A stretch of DNA of 33,200 nt from a virus. Below, one piece after another: positions 1 through 6,713 of the stretch. The position numbers were made by a program, and so were the translations under genes. Position 1 is the stretch's first letter. Each line of letters begins with the position of its first letter. The stretch spans positions 1 to 33,200 of IMG/VR virus record IMGVR_UViG_3300029319_007864. One strand, written 5' to 3'. The notes beneath the pieces were generated by a model, which saw only the letters and a list, made by a program, of their open reading frames with translations, was not told the DNA's origin and did no database searches.

Positions 1-678
1 AACAACATTCTTACCTGCAGCTAAAGCACCATACCCAAAGTTAACCAACATAAAACTCTTACCACCGCCTGTAGGAGCCATTACAACACCTAACTCACCA
101 TGAGCTAATCCACCATCCAATACACTGCTTTGATCCAAGAGAGGGAATCCTGTGGGGATACAAGACCTTGTATGAACTTGTTGACGAGACTTGAACGAAT
201 CGAAATAGTCGTGACCCATATCTTGTTCAGTACTAATTTTCAGACTATCTTCAATTGTTTTCTGAATCTCTTCAAACTTACCTTCTTTTAGTAAATCTAC
301 TGACTGCAGAATTGCGCCTTTCATAGATTGATTTCTACAAAACTCTAACGACTTATCCTTTGCATATTCAATCTCTTGACGATTAACCTTTGTTTCAATA
401 TCTAACAACACGTTAATAGTAGATTCTTTTAACTCACCTTCGGGGTATTGGGAAATTTCTGTTTTTAAAGTGTCATAGGTGGGTGGTGCGCTATACTTAT
501 TAAATAGTTTTCTTATCTCTAACCAAACTGTTTTGTGTGCTTCAGATGTAAAGTATTCTTCTTTTAAGACTTCAAAACTCTTTTCAAAAAAATCTCTGTC
601 AATCAAAGCCGCCTGAAGAACACAATTCTGAAAATTTGTTCCAAAAGACTTGAAAGAGTCAACATCCGTATACGACAT
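1..678 (-). CDS. 41: Replicative DNA helicase, DnaB/T4 gp41 type (3' part missing)
   Basis: This is the N-terminal 226 residues of a hexameric replicative helicase that would unwind DNA ahead of the phage polymerase and recruit primase. The frame is open to the left edge, so the C-terminal half lies outside the window. The first 150 residues are helical and fit a DnaB-type N-terminal domain. A RecA-type ATPase core then begins, with Walker A APTGGGKS at residues 201-208 preceded by GELGVVM. The start ATG at 678 has a strong Shine-Dalgarno AAGGAGA a few bases upstream. The gene follows RNase H with a 10-base gap and belongs to the replication operon. T4 gp41 is about 475 residues, so roughly half is visible. 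Plain DnaB and gp41-like forms cannot be separated from this part alone; the T4-type neighbours favour gp41. Confidence 0.85.
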   Translation of the reverse strand, partial: MSYTDVDSFKSFGTNFQNCVLQAALIDRDFFEKSFEVLKEEYFTSEAHKTVWLEIRKLFNKYSAPPTYDTLKTEISQYPEGELKESTINVLLDIETKVNRQEIEYAKDKSLEFCRNQSMKGAILQSVDLLKEGKFEEIQKTIEDSLKISTEQDMGHDYFDSFKSRQQVHTRSCIPTGFPLLDQSSVLDGGLAHGELGVVMAPTGGGKSFMLVNFGYGALAAGKNVV

Positions 679-688
679 TATATTCTCC

Positions 689-1660
689 TTACAGTATTAC
701 TGGTTCGCGTGAAACCGACATAAATGATGATACCCAATTGTCAATGTTACTTGGTGATATATCTTCACTCAACAACTTAAGTCTAAGTTGATAAGAATTA
801 AACTTTAAATCCTTATTTTCATAACTTTTTTCTAACGCTTGAATTGATTGTATATTTACATCCACATCCAAGAGTTGTACTATCTTATAATTCCTTCTTA
901 ACAAATCCTCATTATCAATATACTTTTGATACTTCTTATTCTTTTGATTTCGTGCGTAATCTAAAACACTATCCACATCCATATCTTCATTGGTTGATAA
1001 TAGAGGAAAATCCCGTTTAACACTCTTCTCACCAACGCCTGAGATACCATTGATGTTGTCACTCTTATCACCAACGATAGCCTTTAGAAGTGCGTAATTA
1101 GGTGGAAAAACATCCTCTTTATCTACCATGTAACTCATATCTATCATCTCACCTTTTGGATTTTCTTTAGTCTTAACTGGTCGATATACAGAGGTGTTGT
1201 TATCGACTAACTGAAAAAAATCTCTATCAGTAGAGACAATGACTTTTGTTTCATCTTTGAAGAAAGTTCTACAGGAATATGCTATTTGATCATCGGCTTC
1301 TAAATACTGAACTGCCGGTTGATATACAGGTAGTAAATCTAAACACTCTTTAAGTAATTGGAGTTGTCTGGCAAAGGATGCCGACTCGTCTTCTTGTGAG
1401 TATTCAAAGTGTCTATTAAGACCTCTAAACTTTCTACCCTCTTTGTATTCCTTTAGCGTGCGTCTACGCCGTTCTGATGAACCCTTACCTTCCCACACCA
1501 CCGAAACAATATCGGGGTTATGCTTTTTTATCTGCGATTGTAAACTATTGAGAGTGCCATATACACCGCCAACATGCTCACCGTTATCATTTGTTAGTCT
1601 AACCGCAGAAAAGTTTCTAACAAACATATTCATTAAATCAATCAGTAAAACCTTTTTCAT
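689..1660 (-). CDS. rnh: RNase H / 5'-3' exonuclease, FEN-1 family (T4 rnh-like)
   Basis: This 323-residue nuclease should remove RNA primers and 5' flaps from Okazaki fragments. Metal-binding acidic residues of the FEN/5'-nuclease family are visible: D8 in LLIDLMN, EADD at 121-124, STDRDF at 143-148 and GDKSDN at 197-202. A helix-hairpin-helix-type DNA-binding segment GISGVGEK follows at 205-212. Length matches T4 RNase H (about 305). The start ATG at 1660 has only a weak ribosome site. A promoter (TTGACA, 17 bp, TATATT) about 55-80 bases upstream could give it its own transcript together with the helicase downstream. In T4, rnh lies near gene 32 rather than 41, so this phage has compacted two T4 loci. 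The family assignment is secure. Confidence 0.92.
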   Translation of the reverse strand: MKKVLLIDLMNMFVRNFSAVRLTNDNGEHVGGVYGTLNSLQSQIKKHNPDIVSVVWEGKGSSERRRRTLKEYKEGRKFRGLNRHFEYSQEDESASFARQLQLLKECLDLLPVYQPAVQYLEADDQIAYSCRTFFKDETKVIVSTDRDFFQLVDNNTSVYRPVKTKENPKGEMIDMSYMVDKEDVFPPNYALLKAIVGDKSDNINGISGVGEKSVKRDFPLLSTNEDMDVDSVLDYARNQKNKKYQKYIDNEDLLRRNYKIVQLLDVDVNIQSIQALEKSYENKDLKFNSYQLRLKLLSEDISPSNIDNWVSSFMSVSREPVIL

Positions 1661-1664
1661 ATTG

Positions 1665-1910
1665 TTACCATATCACCATATTCGTTAAGAGACGTTTTGC
1701 AAAAACTCTATATAATATAAGAAAGTCTTTCCATGTTGTCAAGCTTTTTCTTTGTTCTGATAACAGTTCTTGTTCTCTAATTTTTGCTAATCTAATAGCC
1801 CATCTTTTCTGCTTTAATTTGCTTATTCTACCACTGCCCGTATACCAAACACCATACTCCATGAATGTCCAAAACCAAATTCTAAGTGTGATTAACATAA
1901 TAAAAACCAT
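1665..1910 (-). CDS. Doubtful small basic protein, 81 codons
   Basis: This open frame encodes 81 residues between the 3D-domain gene and rnh. It begins with a short hydrophobic, tryptophan-rich stretch and continues with a basic helical segment rich in K, R and Q. Its TAA stop lies 4 bases before the rnh start, which would allow translational coupling. Against it, I see no Shine-Dalgarno before either possible ATG (1910 or 1898), and a strong promoter motif lies inside its second half. I recognise no family. It may be real with a weak start, or a chance ORF in a 288-base gap that otherwise holds only the promoter. Confidence 0.35.
   Translation of the reverse strand: MVFIMLITLRIWFWTFMEYGVWYTGSGRISKLKQKRWAIRLAKIREQELLSEQRKSLTTWKDFLILYRVFAKRLLTNMVIW
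1714..1742 (-). promoter_or_regulatory. Sigma70-type promoter, TTGACA-17-TATATT
   Basis: On the minus strand TTGACA (1737-1742) is followed by exactly 17 bases and TATATT (1714-1719). It points at rnh, whose start is about 55 bases beyond the -10 box. The same hexamers with the same spacing occur at 5038-5066, 5768-5796 and 13199-13227, always preceded by C. That makes a genuine early promoter recognised by host RNA polymerase likely. It overlaps the doubtful 81-codon ORF. Confidence 0.7.
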
Positions 1911-1948
1911 TGATTAATATTGTTGAATTATAATATTTGATTACCATT

Positions 1949-2518
1949 TTATATCCCACTATTATAATCTATTTTTCTCATAGAAGCATGATCATACTTA
2001 TAAGGCTTAACTCCTGGCGATTCTAAAATATCTATACGATCTGTAAATCTTGCATTCATCGTATCTCTAACTTGATACACACCAGACTTTTTACCGGCAT
2101 CTACCCAAACATAATCTCCAAACTTAAGAAAACCGCCATTCTTTACAAGCATATTTCTTGAAACCGCTACATATCTATATTCACTTGCTCTCTTTATTTT
2201 AATAACAGTTCCATCGGCTGTGATGTTTGGTGTATCATCTGTTTGATCGGGAACAGGGTGATACATAGTTACAACTATTTTATGTGTGTTTGCCTCAATA
2301 TCCTTTAATCTATTTTGATATGTCATCAATTTATCGGCTAAAATAAGGCCGTTAACCGTGGTGCTTTTAACAAGTGAATCTGCCACCGATACTTTAAGAT
2401 TTAAAAAATCTACTCGGTCATTTAGATCATCTATAATATTTTTCTTCTCTATACTATGTGACACAAAAATCACCGATAGGAGCATAATAACTACGGTTTT
2501 TAAGTTTTCCTTCTTCAT
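1949..2518 (-). CDS. Membrane-anchored 3D-domain (double-psi beta-barrel) protein
   Basis: The 189 residues start with a hydrophobic segment at about 8-21 that can act as a signal anchor. A helical or coiled-coil stretch follows (about 25-75), then a C-terminal domain from about 80. That domain carries features of the 3D fold: TMYHPV, ITADGT, a VAVSRNML stretch and RDTMNARFTDRIDIL near the end, with the spaced aspartates that name the family. 3D domains occur in MltA-like and cell-wall-associated proteins and are related to RlpA barrels. A role at the host envelope or in lysis is therefore possible, but it is inferred. A good ribosome site (GAGGA) lies 5 bases before ATG 2518. Its place inside a replication operon is unexpected. 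Confidence 0.72.
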   Translation of the reverse strand: MKKENLKTVVIMLLSVIFVSHSIEKKNIIDDLNDRVDFLNLKVSVADSLVKSTTVNGLILADKLMTYQNRLKDIEANTHKIVVTMYHPVPDQTDDTPNITADGTVIKIKRASEYRYVAVSRNMLVKNGGFLKFGDYVWVDAGKKSGVYQVRDTMNARFTDRIDILESPGVKPYKYDHASMRKIDYNSGI

Positions 2519-2622
2519 CTTATTCCTCGTTGGTAGTATAAATATAGCGCAAAAATTCCATAAAAATACACTATCATTTAAAAAAATTTAAATTCATTTT
2601 TCGGAAAATATTTTATTAGATT

Positions 2623-2898
2623 TTACTTGAACAACCACTTCGTTAATTTTATACCAGTGAAATAAGCAAACAATAATGCTGCCCCAGTATATGGTGTAAG
2701 TTCATTTGCACCAAATACTGGGGCTACAGAAAAGTTCCACAATAGGGAAAAGAAATAACCTAAAACAAGATATGCAAAAACAGCAAAAAGTCCAACAATG
2801 GTAACACCAATTAAGAAACCAACACACCACATAAACTTTACAAGCCACGGGGTTTCTGTTTTAACGATAGGCTCTTTTATCTTTTCCCAATATTTCAT
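2623..2898 (-). CDS. Small integral membrane protein
   Basis: This protein has 91 residues with two clear hydrophobic segments, at about 20-52 (long enough for one long or two short helices) and about 70-86. It ends in a lysine-containing tail, so it should sit in the host inner membrane. No enzymatic motif is visible. The ATG at 2898 overlaps the UvsX stop by one base (TAATG), and GAGGA just upstream inside uvsX is its ribosome site, so it is translationally coupled to UvsX. The 104 bases between it and the next gene hold no clear promoter or terminator. Function is unknown; a membrane role such as holin or antiholin cannot be read from the sequence. Confidence 0.7.
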   Translation of the reverse strand: MKYWEKIKEPIVKTETPWLVKFMWCVGFLIGVTIVGLFAVFAYLVLGYFFSLLWNFSVAPVFGANELTPYTGAALLFAYFTGIKLTKWLFK

Positions 2899-4058
2899 TA
2901 GATTACTTCATCCTCGCCTAATGCTTCTGTGGTTACTTCTTCCCTTCGTTTGTGTGGGTCTTGTTCTATGATCAATGATTGTTTAACCATTTTCTTACAG
3001 AAAGCGTGCGCCTCTGCGTTTTCTGACTTTCTAATCCATTCAACAAATTTACGGTTTTGGAACTCATAAACCTCACCCGTTTCTGTGTTGGTAATGGCAG
3101 ACTTTTGTTGTGAAATCTTTTCTGCAACATCAGCCTTTAGTAAAACATCAAGCCAGCTTTCTTCATCAATCAATCCACGATTAAAATACATTTTGAGTTC
3201 TGCTTCACGATGCGGCGGACCTAAACGGTTCTTAATAATCTTCGGTTTAATACCAACACCAATTGTATCTTGACCTGCTTTTACTTTACCACCACTGTAA
3301 AGTTTAACCCTTACTGACGAAAAGAATGGAACCGCTTTACCGCCAGGCGATACTGTAGGATCACCAAACACCATACCACCAATCTTTTCTCTAACTTGAT
3401 TCAAAAAGACTAGTGATATTCTCTGATTACCTATGAAACGAATACTCTTGCGTAGACCTTGACCAATAAGTCTTGCACCTAATCCAATGGTAGAGTCACC
3501 ATACTCACCTTGAATTTCTGCTTTGGTTGAAGTACCCGCAATAGAATCCCAAACAATACAACATAGTTTATTCTTATCATTCTCTCGTATTCTACGAACT
3601 ATTTCCTCAATACCTTGAAACACTTCTTCAATGGTTTCGGGTTGCAGATATACAAGGTTACCACCTTCTGCTTGTTCCTTTAATCCAAGCAACTTTAAAA
3701 AACTCCAATTAGCTGCATTTTCCGTATCAATAAGAATTGGTATACCACCTCTATCTTGACAATCTTTCAAAATCATATATGATAAAAGTGATTTACCTGT
3801 GGCAGCTTCACCACTTATTTCTACTAACTTACCAACAGGTATACCGCCAGGAGCTTCGGGGTCATTAGAAATAATCGTGTCTAAAACAGTGGAGCCAGTA
3901 GAAAGCCACTCCTTTACTTCAGCAGGGCTTTCTCCCTTTCCCATAATATAGGCAACATCACCTATCTTCTTATTAAGGGAGTCTACAATAATATCGGTGA
4001 GAACGCTGTTATCAGCATCAACAGCGCTCTCACTAGTGGTCACTTTTTTTCTTGGCAT
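2898..4058 (-). CDS. uvsX: UvsX, RecA-like recombinase
   Basis: This is the 386-residue strand-exchange protein of T4-like phages, which forms filaments on single-stranded DNA and drives recombination-dependent replication. Walker A GEAATGKS lies at 83-90 and a Walker B strand (CCIVWD) at about 166-171, followed by SIAGTSTKA. The DNA-binding loop region with FLNQVREKIGG and SPGGKAVPFF is present, and the acidic C-terminal tail fits the family. Length is close to T4 UvsX (391). It starts 2 bases after the gp32 stop, so the ssDNA-binding protein and the recombinase that displaces it are co-translated. No anomaly is seen. Confidence 0.95.
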   Translation of the reverse strand: MPRKKVTTSESAVDADNSVLTDIIVDSLNKKIGDVAYIMGKGESPAEVKEWLSTGSTVLDTIISNDPEAPGGIPVGKLVEISGEAATGKSLLSYMILKDCQDRGGIPILIDTENAANWSFLKLLGLKEQAEGGNLVYLQPETIEEVFQGIEEIVRRIRENDKNKLCCIVWDSIAGTSTKAEIQGEYGDSTIGLGARLIGQGLRKSIRFIGNQRISLVFLNQVREKIGGMVFGDPTVSPGGKAVPFFSSVRVKLYSGGKVKAGQDTIGVGIKPKIIKNRLGPPHREAELKMYFNRGLIDEESWLDVLLKADVAEKISQQKSAITNTETGEVYEFQNRKFVEWIRKSENAEAHAFCKKMVKQSLIIEQDPHKRREEVTTEALGEDEVI

Positions 4059-4059
4059 A

Positions 4060-4875
4060 TTAGCTCAACAACTTATCAAAAGCATCGCCGATCTTTTCAC
4101 TCACACTATCCTCTTCTGCTGCTACCTTAGTAGGGGTAGCGGCTGCAAAGTTCTTTTCAGTGCCCGCAGAAGAATCAGAATCATCGGCGTTGGGATTAAC
4201 GTGCTTTTCCAACGCTAACTTCATTTCATCAATTGGTGCAAACTGAAAGAGTTCATCAATCGGCTTTACACTATCAATGATAGTTTGAATCTCCTTCTTA
4301 GTTGATGCAAGAGGCGAAGGCTTAAGGGCTGTAATTACCGATGCAGGAACAAGCCAATTATTGAAACCATGCTCCATCTTAACTACTAAATCAAGACCTT
4401 CGTTTTCATCAGTAATGTCTACACCTTGTCGTAATGCACTCTTAACCAAATCAAGAATATCCTTATATGTTGTGCGAGGTGAAACACTCCACCAACGAAT
4501 ACCCTTGTCTTCCTCACCACGCTTAATGACAGGAATATAAGCACGATTCTTAGGAGCCATACTCTTAAACATCTCCTTAAAACTTTCATCATTAGTCGCC
4601 TTATATTGATCCCAACACTTTGTGGCAAAGTCACAGATCGGATCAGACTCTCCCTTCATCTTTGTAGGACAAAGGAATGTGCGACCAGCGATTCCAAAAT
4701 GAAACCACAATTCTTGAAAAGGCATTTCCAAGTCATGCTTATAAGGAGCAATACGAAGAACATGCTCTCCTTCATCCAACTTAATAATGTCATCTTGTGT
4801 GTTGCCATTATTGTTACTTTTAGTCGGATCAAGCTTATCAATTGCCGCGTTGATCTTATCCAAATTAATAGCCAT
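4060..4875 (-). CDS. 32: gp32-like single-stranded DNA-binding protein
   Basis: This 271-residue protein should coat single-stranded DNA during replication, recombination and repair and contact UvsX and the helicase loader. A zinc-binding cluster equivalent to that of T4 gp32 is visible: H59, C69, C81 and C87, with spacing slightly different from T4. A short basic N-terminus (cooperativity region) and a serine/acidic C-terminal tail (about 225-271) complete the usual plan. The start has a strong AGGAGA ribosome site. A promoter at 5038-5066 may feed it after a leader of about 155 bases. The family assignment is firm from the zinc cluster, tail and position before uvsX. Confidence 0.9.
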   Translation of the reverse strand: MAINLDKINAAIDKLDPTKSNNNGNTQDDIIKLDEGEHVLRIAPYKHDLEMPFQELWFHFGIAGRTFLCPTKMKGESDPICDFATKCWDQYKATNDESFKEMFKSMAPKNRAYIPVIKRGEEDKGIRWWSVSPRTTYKDILDLVKSALRQGVDITDENEGLDLVVKMEHGFNNWLVPASVITALKPSPLASTKKEIQTIIDSVKPIDELFQFAPIDEMKLALEKHVNPNADDSDSSAGTEKNFAAATPTKVAAEEDSVSEKIGDAFDKLLS

Positions 4876-4940
4876 TATAATCTCCTATAAATTAATTGAA
4901 ACTACGATTGTGATACATTATAACACTTTTTTACTAAAAA

Positions 4941-5096
4941 CTAAACTACTGATGCGTCGCATCCTAACTGTTCTTCATCAAGGCATTCGCAACTTTCTCC
5001 ACATGATTTAAGGGGTTTATTTCTAATCTTACTTATTAATATAAGTAAAGACGTAGGCAATGTCAAGGCTAAAATTACACAGATGAGAGTTTTCAT
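4941..5096 (-). CDS. Small cysteine-rich membrane or exported peptide (51 aa)
   Basis: This short gene encodes 51 residues. Residues 3-22 are hydrophobic (LICVILALTLPTSLLILI), then comes a basic KIRNK and a tail with four cysteines (CGESCEC, GC). It looks like a membrane-anchored or exported peptide with a metal- or disulfide-capable tail. The start at 5096 has a ribosome site CGGAGA, and it follows the 55-residue gene by 3 bases, which supports it. The promoter at 5038-5066 lies within its coding sequence. I recognise no family. Confidence 0.55.
   Translation of the reverse strand: MKTLICVILALTLPTSLLILISKIRNKPLKSCGESCECLDEEQLGCDASVV
5038..5066 (-). promoter_or_regulatory. Sigma70-type promoter, TTGACA-17-TATATT, upstream of gene 32
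   Basis: Minus-strand TTGACA (5061-5066), a 17-base spacer and TATATT (5038-5043). Hexamers and spacing are identical to those at 1714, 5768 and 13199. It lies inside the 51-codon gene and would give gene 32 and uvsX a promoter of their own. Part of the match (LTLP, LILI codons) could be coincidence, so confidence is lower than for the intergenic copies. Confidence 0.55.
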
Positions 5097-5099
5097 ATT

Positions 5100-5267
5100 C
5101 TACTTTTCTCCGTACGGGCCGAGCAATGAATCTTCCAACATTTTTTCTAATTCAGCTTTCTCTTTTTCTACTTCCAATAGTTTTTCATTCAAGGCGTTTG
5201 ACCATTCGCGTTCCGCCAAGTATAAGTCTTTATAACCCAAAAAACTATCAATCCATTCTCTTATCAT
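5100..5267 (-). CDS. Small acidic coiled-coil protein (55 aa)
   Basis: This 55-residue protein begins MIREWIDSFLGYKDLYLAE and continues as a strongly helical, E/K/L-rich stretch (about 17-47) with heptad-like spacing, so it probably forms a coiled coil. The ATG at 5267 sits 3 bases after the stop of the SufU-like gene, and that gene's last codons supply a GGAG ribosome site. The next small gene follows after 3 bases. The tight packing on both sides supports a real gene. Function is unknown. Confidence 0.6.
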   Translation of the reverse strand: MIREWIDSFLGYKDLYLAEREWSNALNEKLLEVEKEKAELEKMLEDSLLGPYGEK

Positions 5268-5270
5268 TTT

Positions 5271-5735
5271 TTACTCCGTTGTGACGGTATCGTCTTCACC
5301 GTTGATTGCTGCTTTCATAGCGTGCCAACACAAAGTAGCACATTTGACTCTCATAGGAAATTCACGTACACCACCGAATACAACTAACTTACCAAGTTTG
5401 GTTTCATCTATTGGAATAGAAATATCCGACATAACCATGTCGTGAAATTCGTGAAACAGTTGTTCTGCTTCTTCGACATATTTGCCCTTTACAGCGGCGG
5501 TCATTATAGAACCAGATGCTTTTGAGATTGCGCATCCCGAACCTTGAAAAGCGATGTCGTGAATCTTACTATCATTCAACATGACATGCACGTAAAAATG
5601 ATCACCACATAGAGGATTATATCCCTCTTTCGTATAGGTAGGATAGTCACTTGATAACTCCATCGTTCTAAAATTTTTTGGATTTTTATTGTGTTGAAGA
5701 ATTGTCTCTTGATATAAGTCGGTCAACATCGTCAT
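5271..5735 (-). CDS. sufU: SufU-type Fe-S cluster scaffold / sulfur-transfer protein
   Basis: The 154 residues match the IscU/NifU-N family and specifically the SufU branch. Ligand motifs are all present: PLCGD (C43, D45), GSGCAISKAS (C68) and RVKCATLC (C132). The stretch ETKLGKLVVFGGVREFP before the last cysteine is the insertion that distinguishes SufU from IscU. Proteins of this family accept sulfur from a SufS-type cysteine desulfurase for cluster assembly. A second cysteine, C136, follows the canonical one. No desulfurase or other suf gene is in the window, so it would act with host enzymes. It is the first gene after the promoter at 5768-5796 and has a GGGGA ribosome site. I regard it as an auxiliary metabolic gene. 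Confidence 0.88.
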   Translation of the reverse strand: MTMLTDLYQETILQHNKNPKNFRTMELSSDYPTYTKEGYNPLCGDHFYVHVMLNDSKIHDIAFQGSGCAISKASGSIMTAAVKGKYVEEAEQLFHEFHDMVMSDISIPIDETKLGKLVVFGGVREFPMRVKCATLCWHAMKAAINGEDDTVTTE

Positions 5736-5767
5736 TATATATCCCCATTAAAAATTTATTATACTAT

Positions 5768-5796
5768 AATATAGTTAATCTTTTATGGTTTGTCAA
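5768..5796 (-). promoter_or_regulatory. Sigma70-type promoter before sufU and the replication genes
   Basis: In the 69-base gap between thyX and sufU the minus strand has TTGACA (5791-5796), exactly 17 bases and TATATT (5768-5773), followed by ATAGTATA. The copy at 13199-13227 shares the extension TATATTATAGTAT. It is placed to start the transcript sufU, two small genes, 32 and uvsX. Confidence 0.8.
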
Positions 5797-5804
5797 GGCT
5801 TTTT

Positions 5805-6509
5805 TTATATGTCTTGTAAATATATGTCAGACCATATTTGCATTGTTTTGGGATAAAGGGCAAACATTTGCTCTTTTAAAACTTTTGCATACTCTCTAAT
5901 CTCCCACTGAGATGTGGGTTCATCACGAAGCTCTATGAAGTTAACTATAGCTTGAAATGAAGCAGTCCAGTATACTTCTGTGTATTGACTTAAAGGTAAC
6001 ATTATACGAGCTTGTTCCTTAGCGACCCCTAACTCTAAAAGTTTTTCATAATAGTATTTTGTAACTTGTAAGGCTTTTTTATATGTTTCGTTGGCTTCTT
6101 CTTGTTCTTTAACCGATCCAAAACTCGCCTGTTTGTTGTCTTCCGATTGTTGCCTCCAGTTTTCGGGAATATAATATTCCTCAACTGGTACATAACGTCC
6201 ACTAATTTCATTCCAAGCATGATCCTTTGTTGAATGTGATGAGGTGGTTTCAACACCTACTACGTGTTTATACCATTGCCGCATAACAAATTCGGGCGCT
6301 TTTATATGAAACTGTACTACAAGATGTCGGAACGGGGAAAAGTGTTTATGTTTAGCGAGGTATCGTACTAATCTCTCATCAGTTTTATCATACTCAGTTT
6401 TTCTTTTACCAAATGATACTCTTGCAGAATTGGCCACTGTTAGGTCATTTCCCAACTTATCAATTACTTCTATAAAACCTTTGTCTAAAACATTATTCTT
6501 TACTATCAT
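5805..6509 (-). CDS. thyX: ThyX, flavin-dependent thymidylate synthase
   Basis: This 234-residue enzyme converts dUMP to dTMP using methylene-tetrahydrofolate, FAD and NADPH and so supplies thymidylate for phage DNA. The N-terminal VANSARVSFGK, HFSPFRH (about 56-62) and the signature region RQWYKHVVG...WNEISGRY (78-106) are visible. In classical ThyX the signature is RHR-x7-S; here RHR is replaced by KHV and about 11 residues are inserted before WNEISGRY. A later segment (LPLSQYTEVYWTASFQAIVNFIELR) matches the C-terminal ThyX core. It follows the 58-residue gene with 5 bases between stop and start, and an AAGGGG ribosome site lies rather far upstream. Confidence 0.92.
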   Translation of the reverse strand: MIVKNNVLDKGFIEVIDKLGNDLTVANSARVSFGKRKTEYDKTDERLVRYLAKHKHFSPFRHLVVQFHIKAPEFVMRQWYKHVVGVETTSSHSTKDHAWNEISGRYVPVEEYYIPENWRQQSEDNKQASFGSVKEQEEANETYKKALQVTKYYYEKLLELGVAKEQARIMLPLSQYTEVYWTASFQAIVNFIELRDEPTSQWEIREYAKVLKEQMFALYPKTMQIWSDIYLQDI

Positions 6510-6514
6510 ATAGG

Positions 6515-6691
6515 TTAATTATATCCCCTTGTAAAAGACACTTCTTCTTCATCTACATCTATAGCAGAATAATCCATTTTCTTTAGATTGTTTTTTAGAT
6601 TTTTTCTATTTGAACGCCGTTGAATCTTTTTTGTGCCCTTGTTGGGGTTAGTGATATCTTCCGGCTCTCTACGCCGGTTTGTTCGTGCCAT
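6515..6691 (-). CDS. Small basic protein (58 aa) upstream of ThyX
   Basis: This short gene encodes 58 residues. The first 38 are very basic (TNRRRE, KKIQRRSNRKNLK) and the last 20 are acidic and end VSFTRGYN. The charge split suggests nucleic-acid binding, but no fold is recognised. The ATG at 6691 has a good AAGGAA ribosome site and the stop lies 5 bases before thyX, so the two are probably co-translated. It follows the adenylyltransferase-ligase gene after 22 bases. Confidence 0.6.
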   Translation of the reverse strand: MARTNRRREPEDITNPNKGTKKIQRRSNRKNLKNNLKKMDYSAIDVDEEEVSFTRGYN

Positions 6692-6713
6692 TGTCTAATT
6701 CCTTTTGTGATGG

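Noticed and set aside
2537-2544. TATAAATA on the plus strand
   Set aside because: It is a perfect late-promoter word but points away from every gene; no plus-strand gene follows, so it is taken as chance in AT-rich DNA.
2576-2593. A/T-only hairpin (ATTTAAA, loop of four, TTTAAAT) as a terminator
   Set aside because: The stem has no G or C and no U-run placed after it, so it is unlikely to stop transcription.
4419-4634. 71-codon minus-strand ORF inside gene 32
   Set aside because: It overlaps gp32 in another frame without ribosome site; gp32 motifs show which frame is real.
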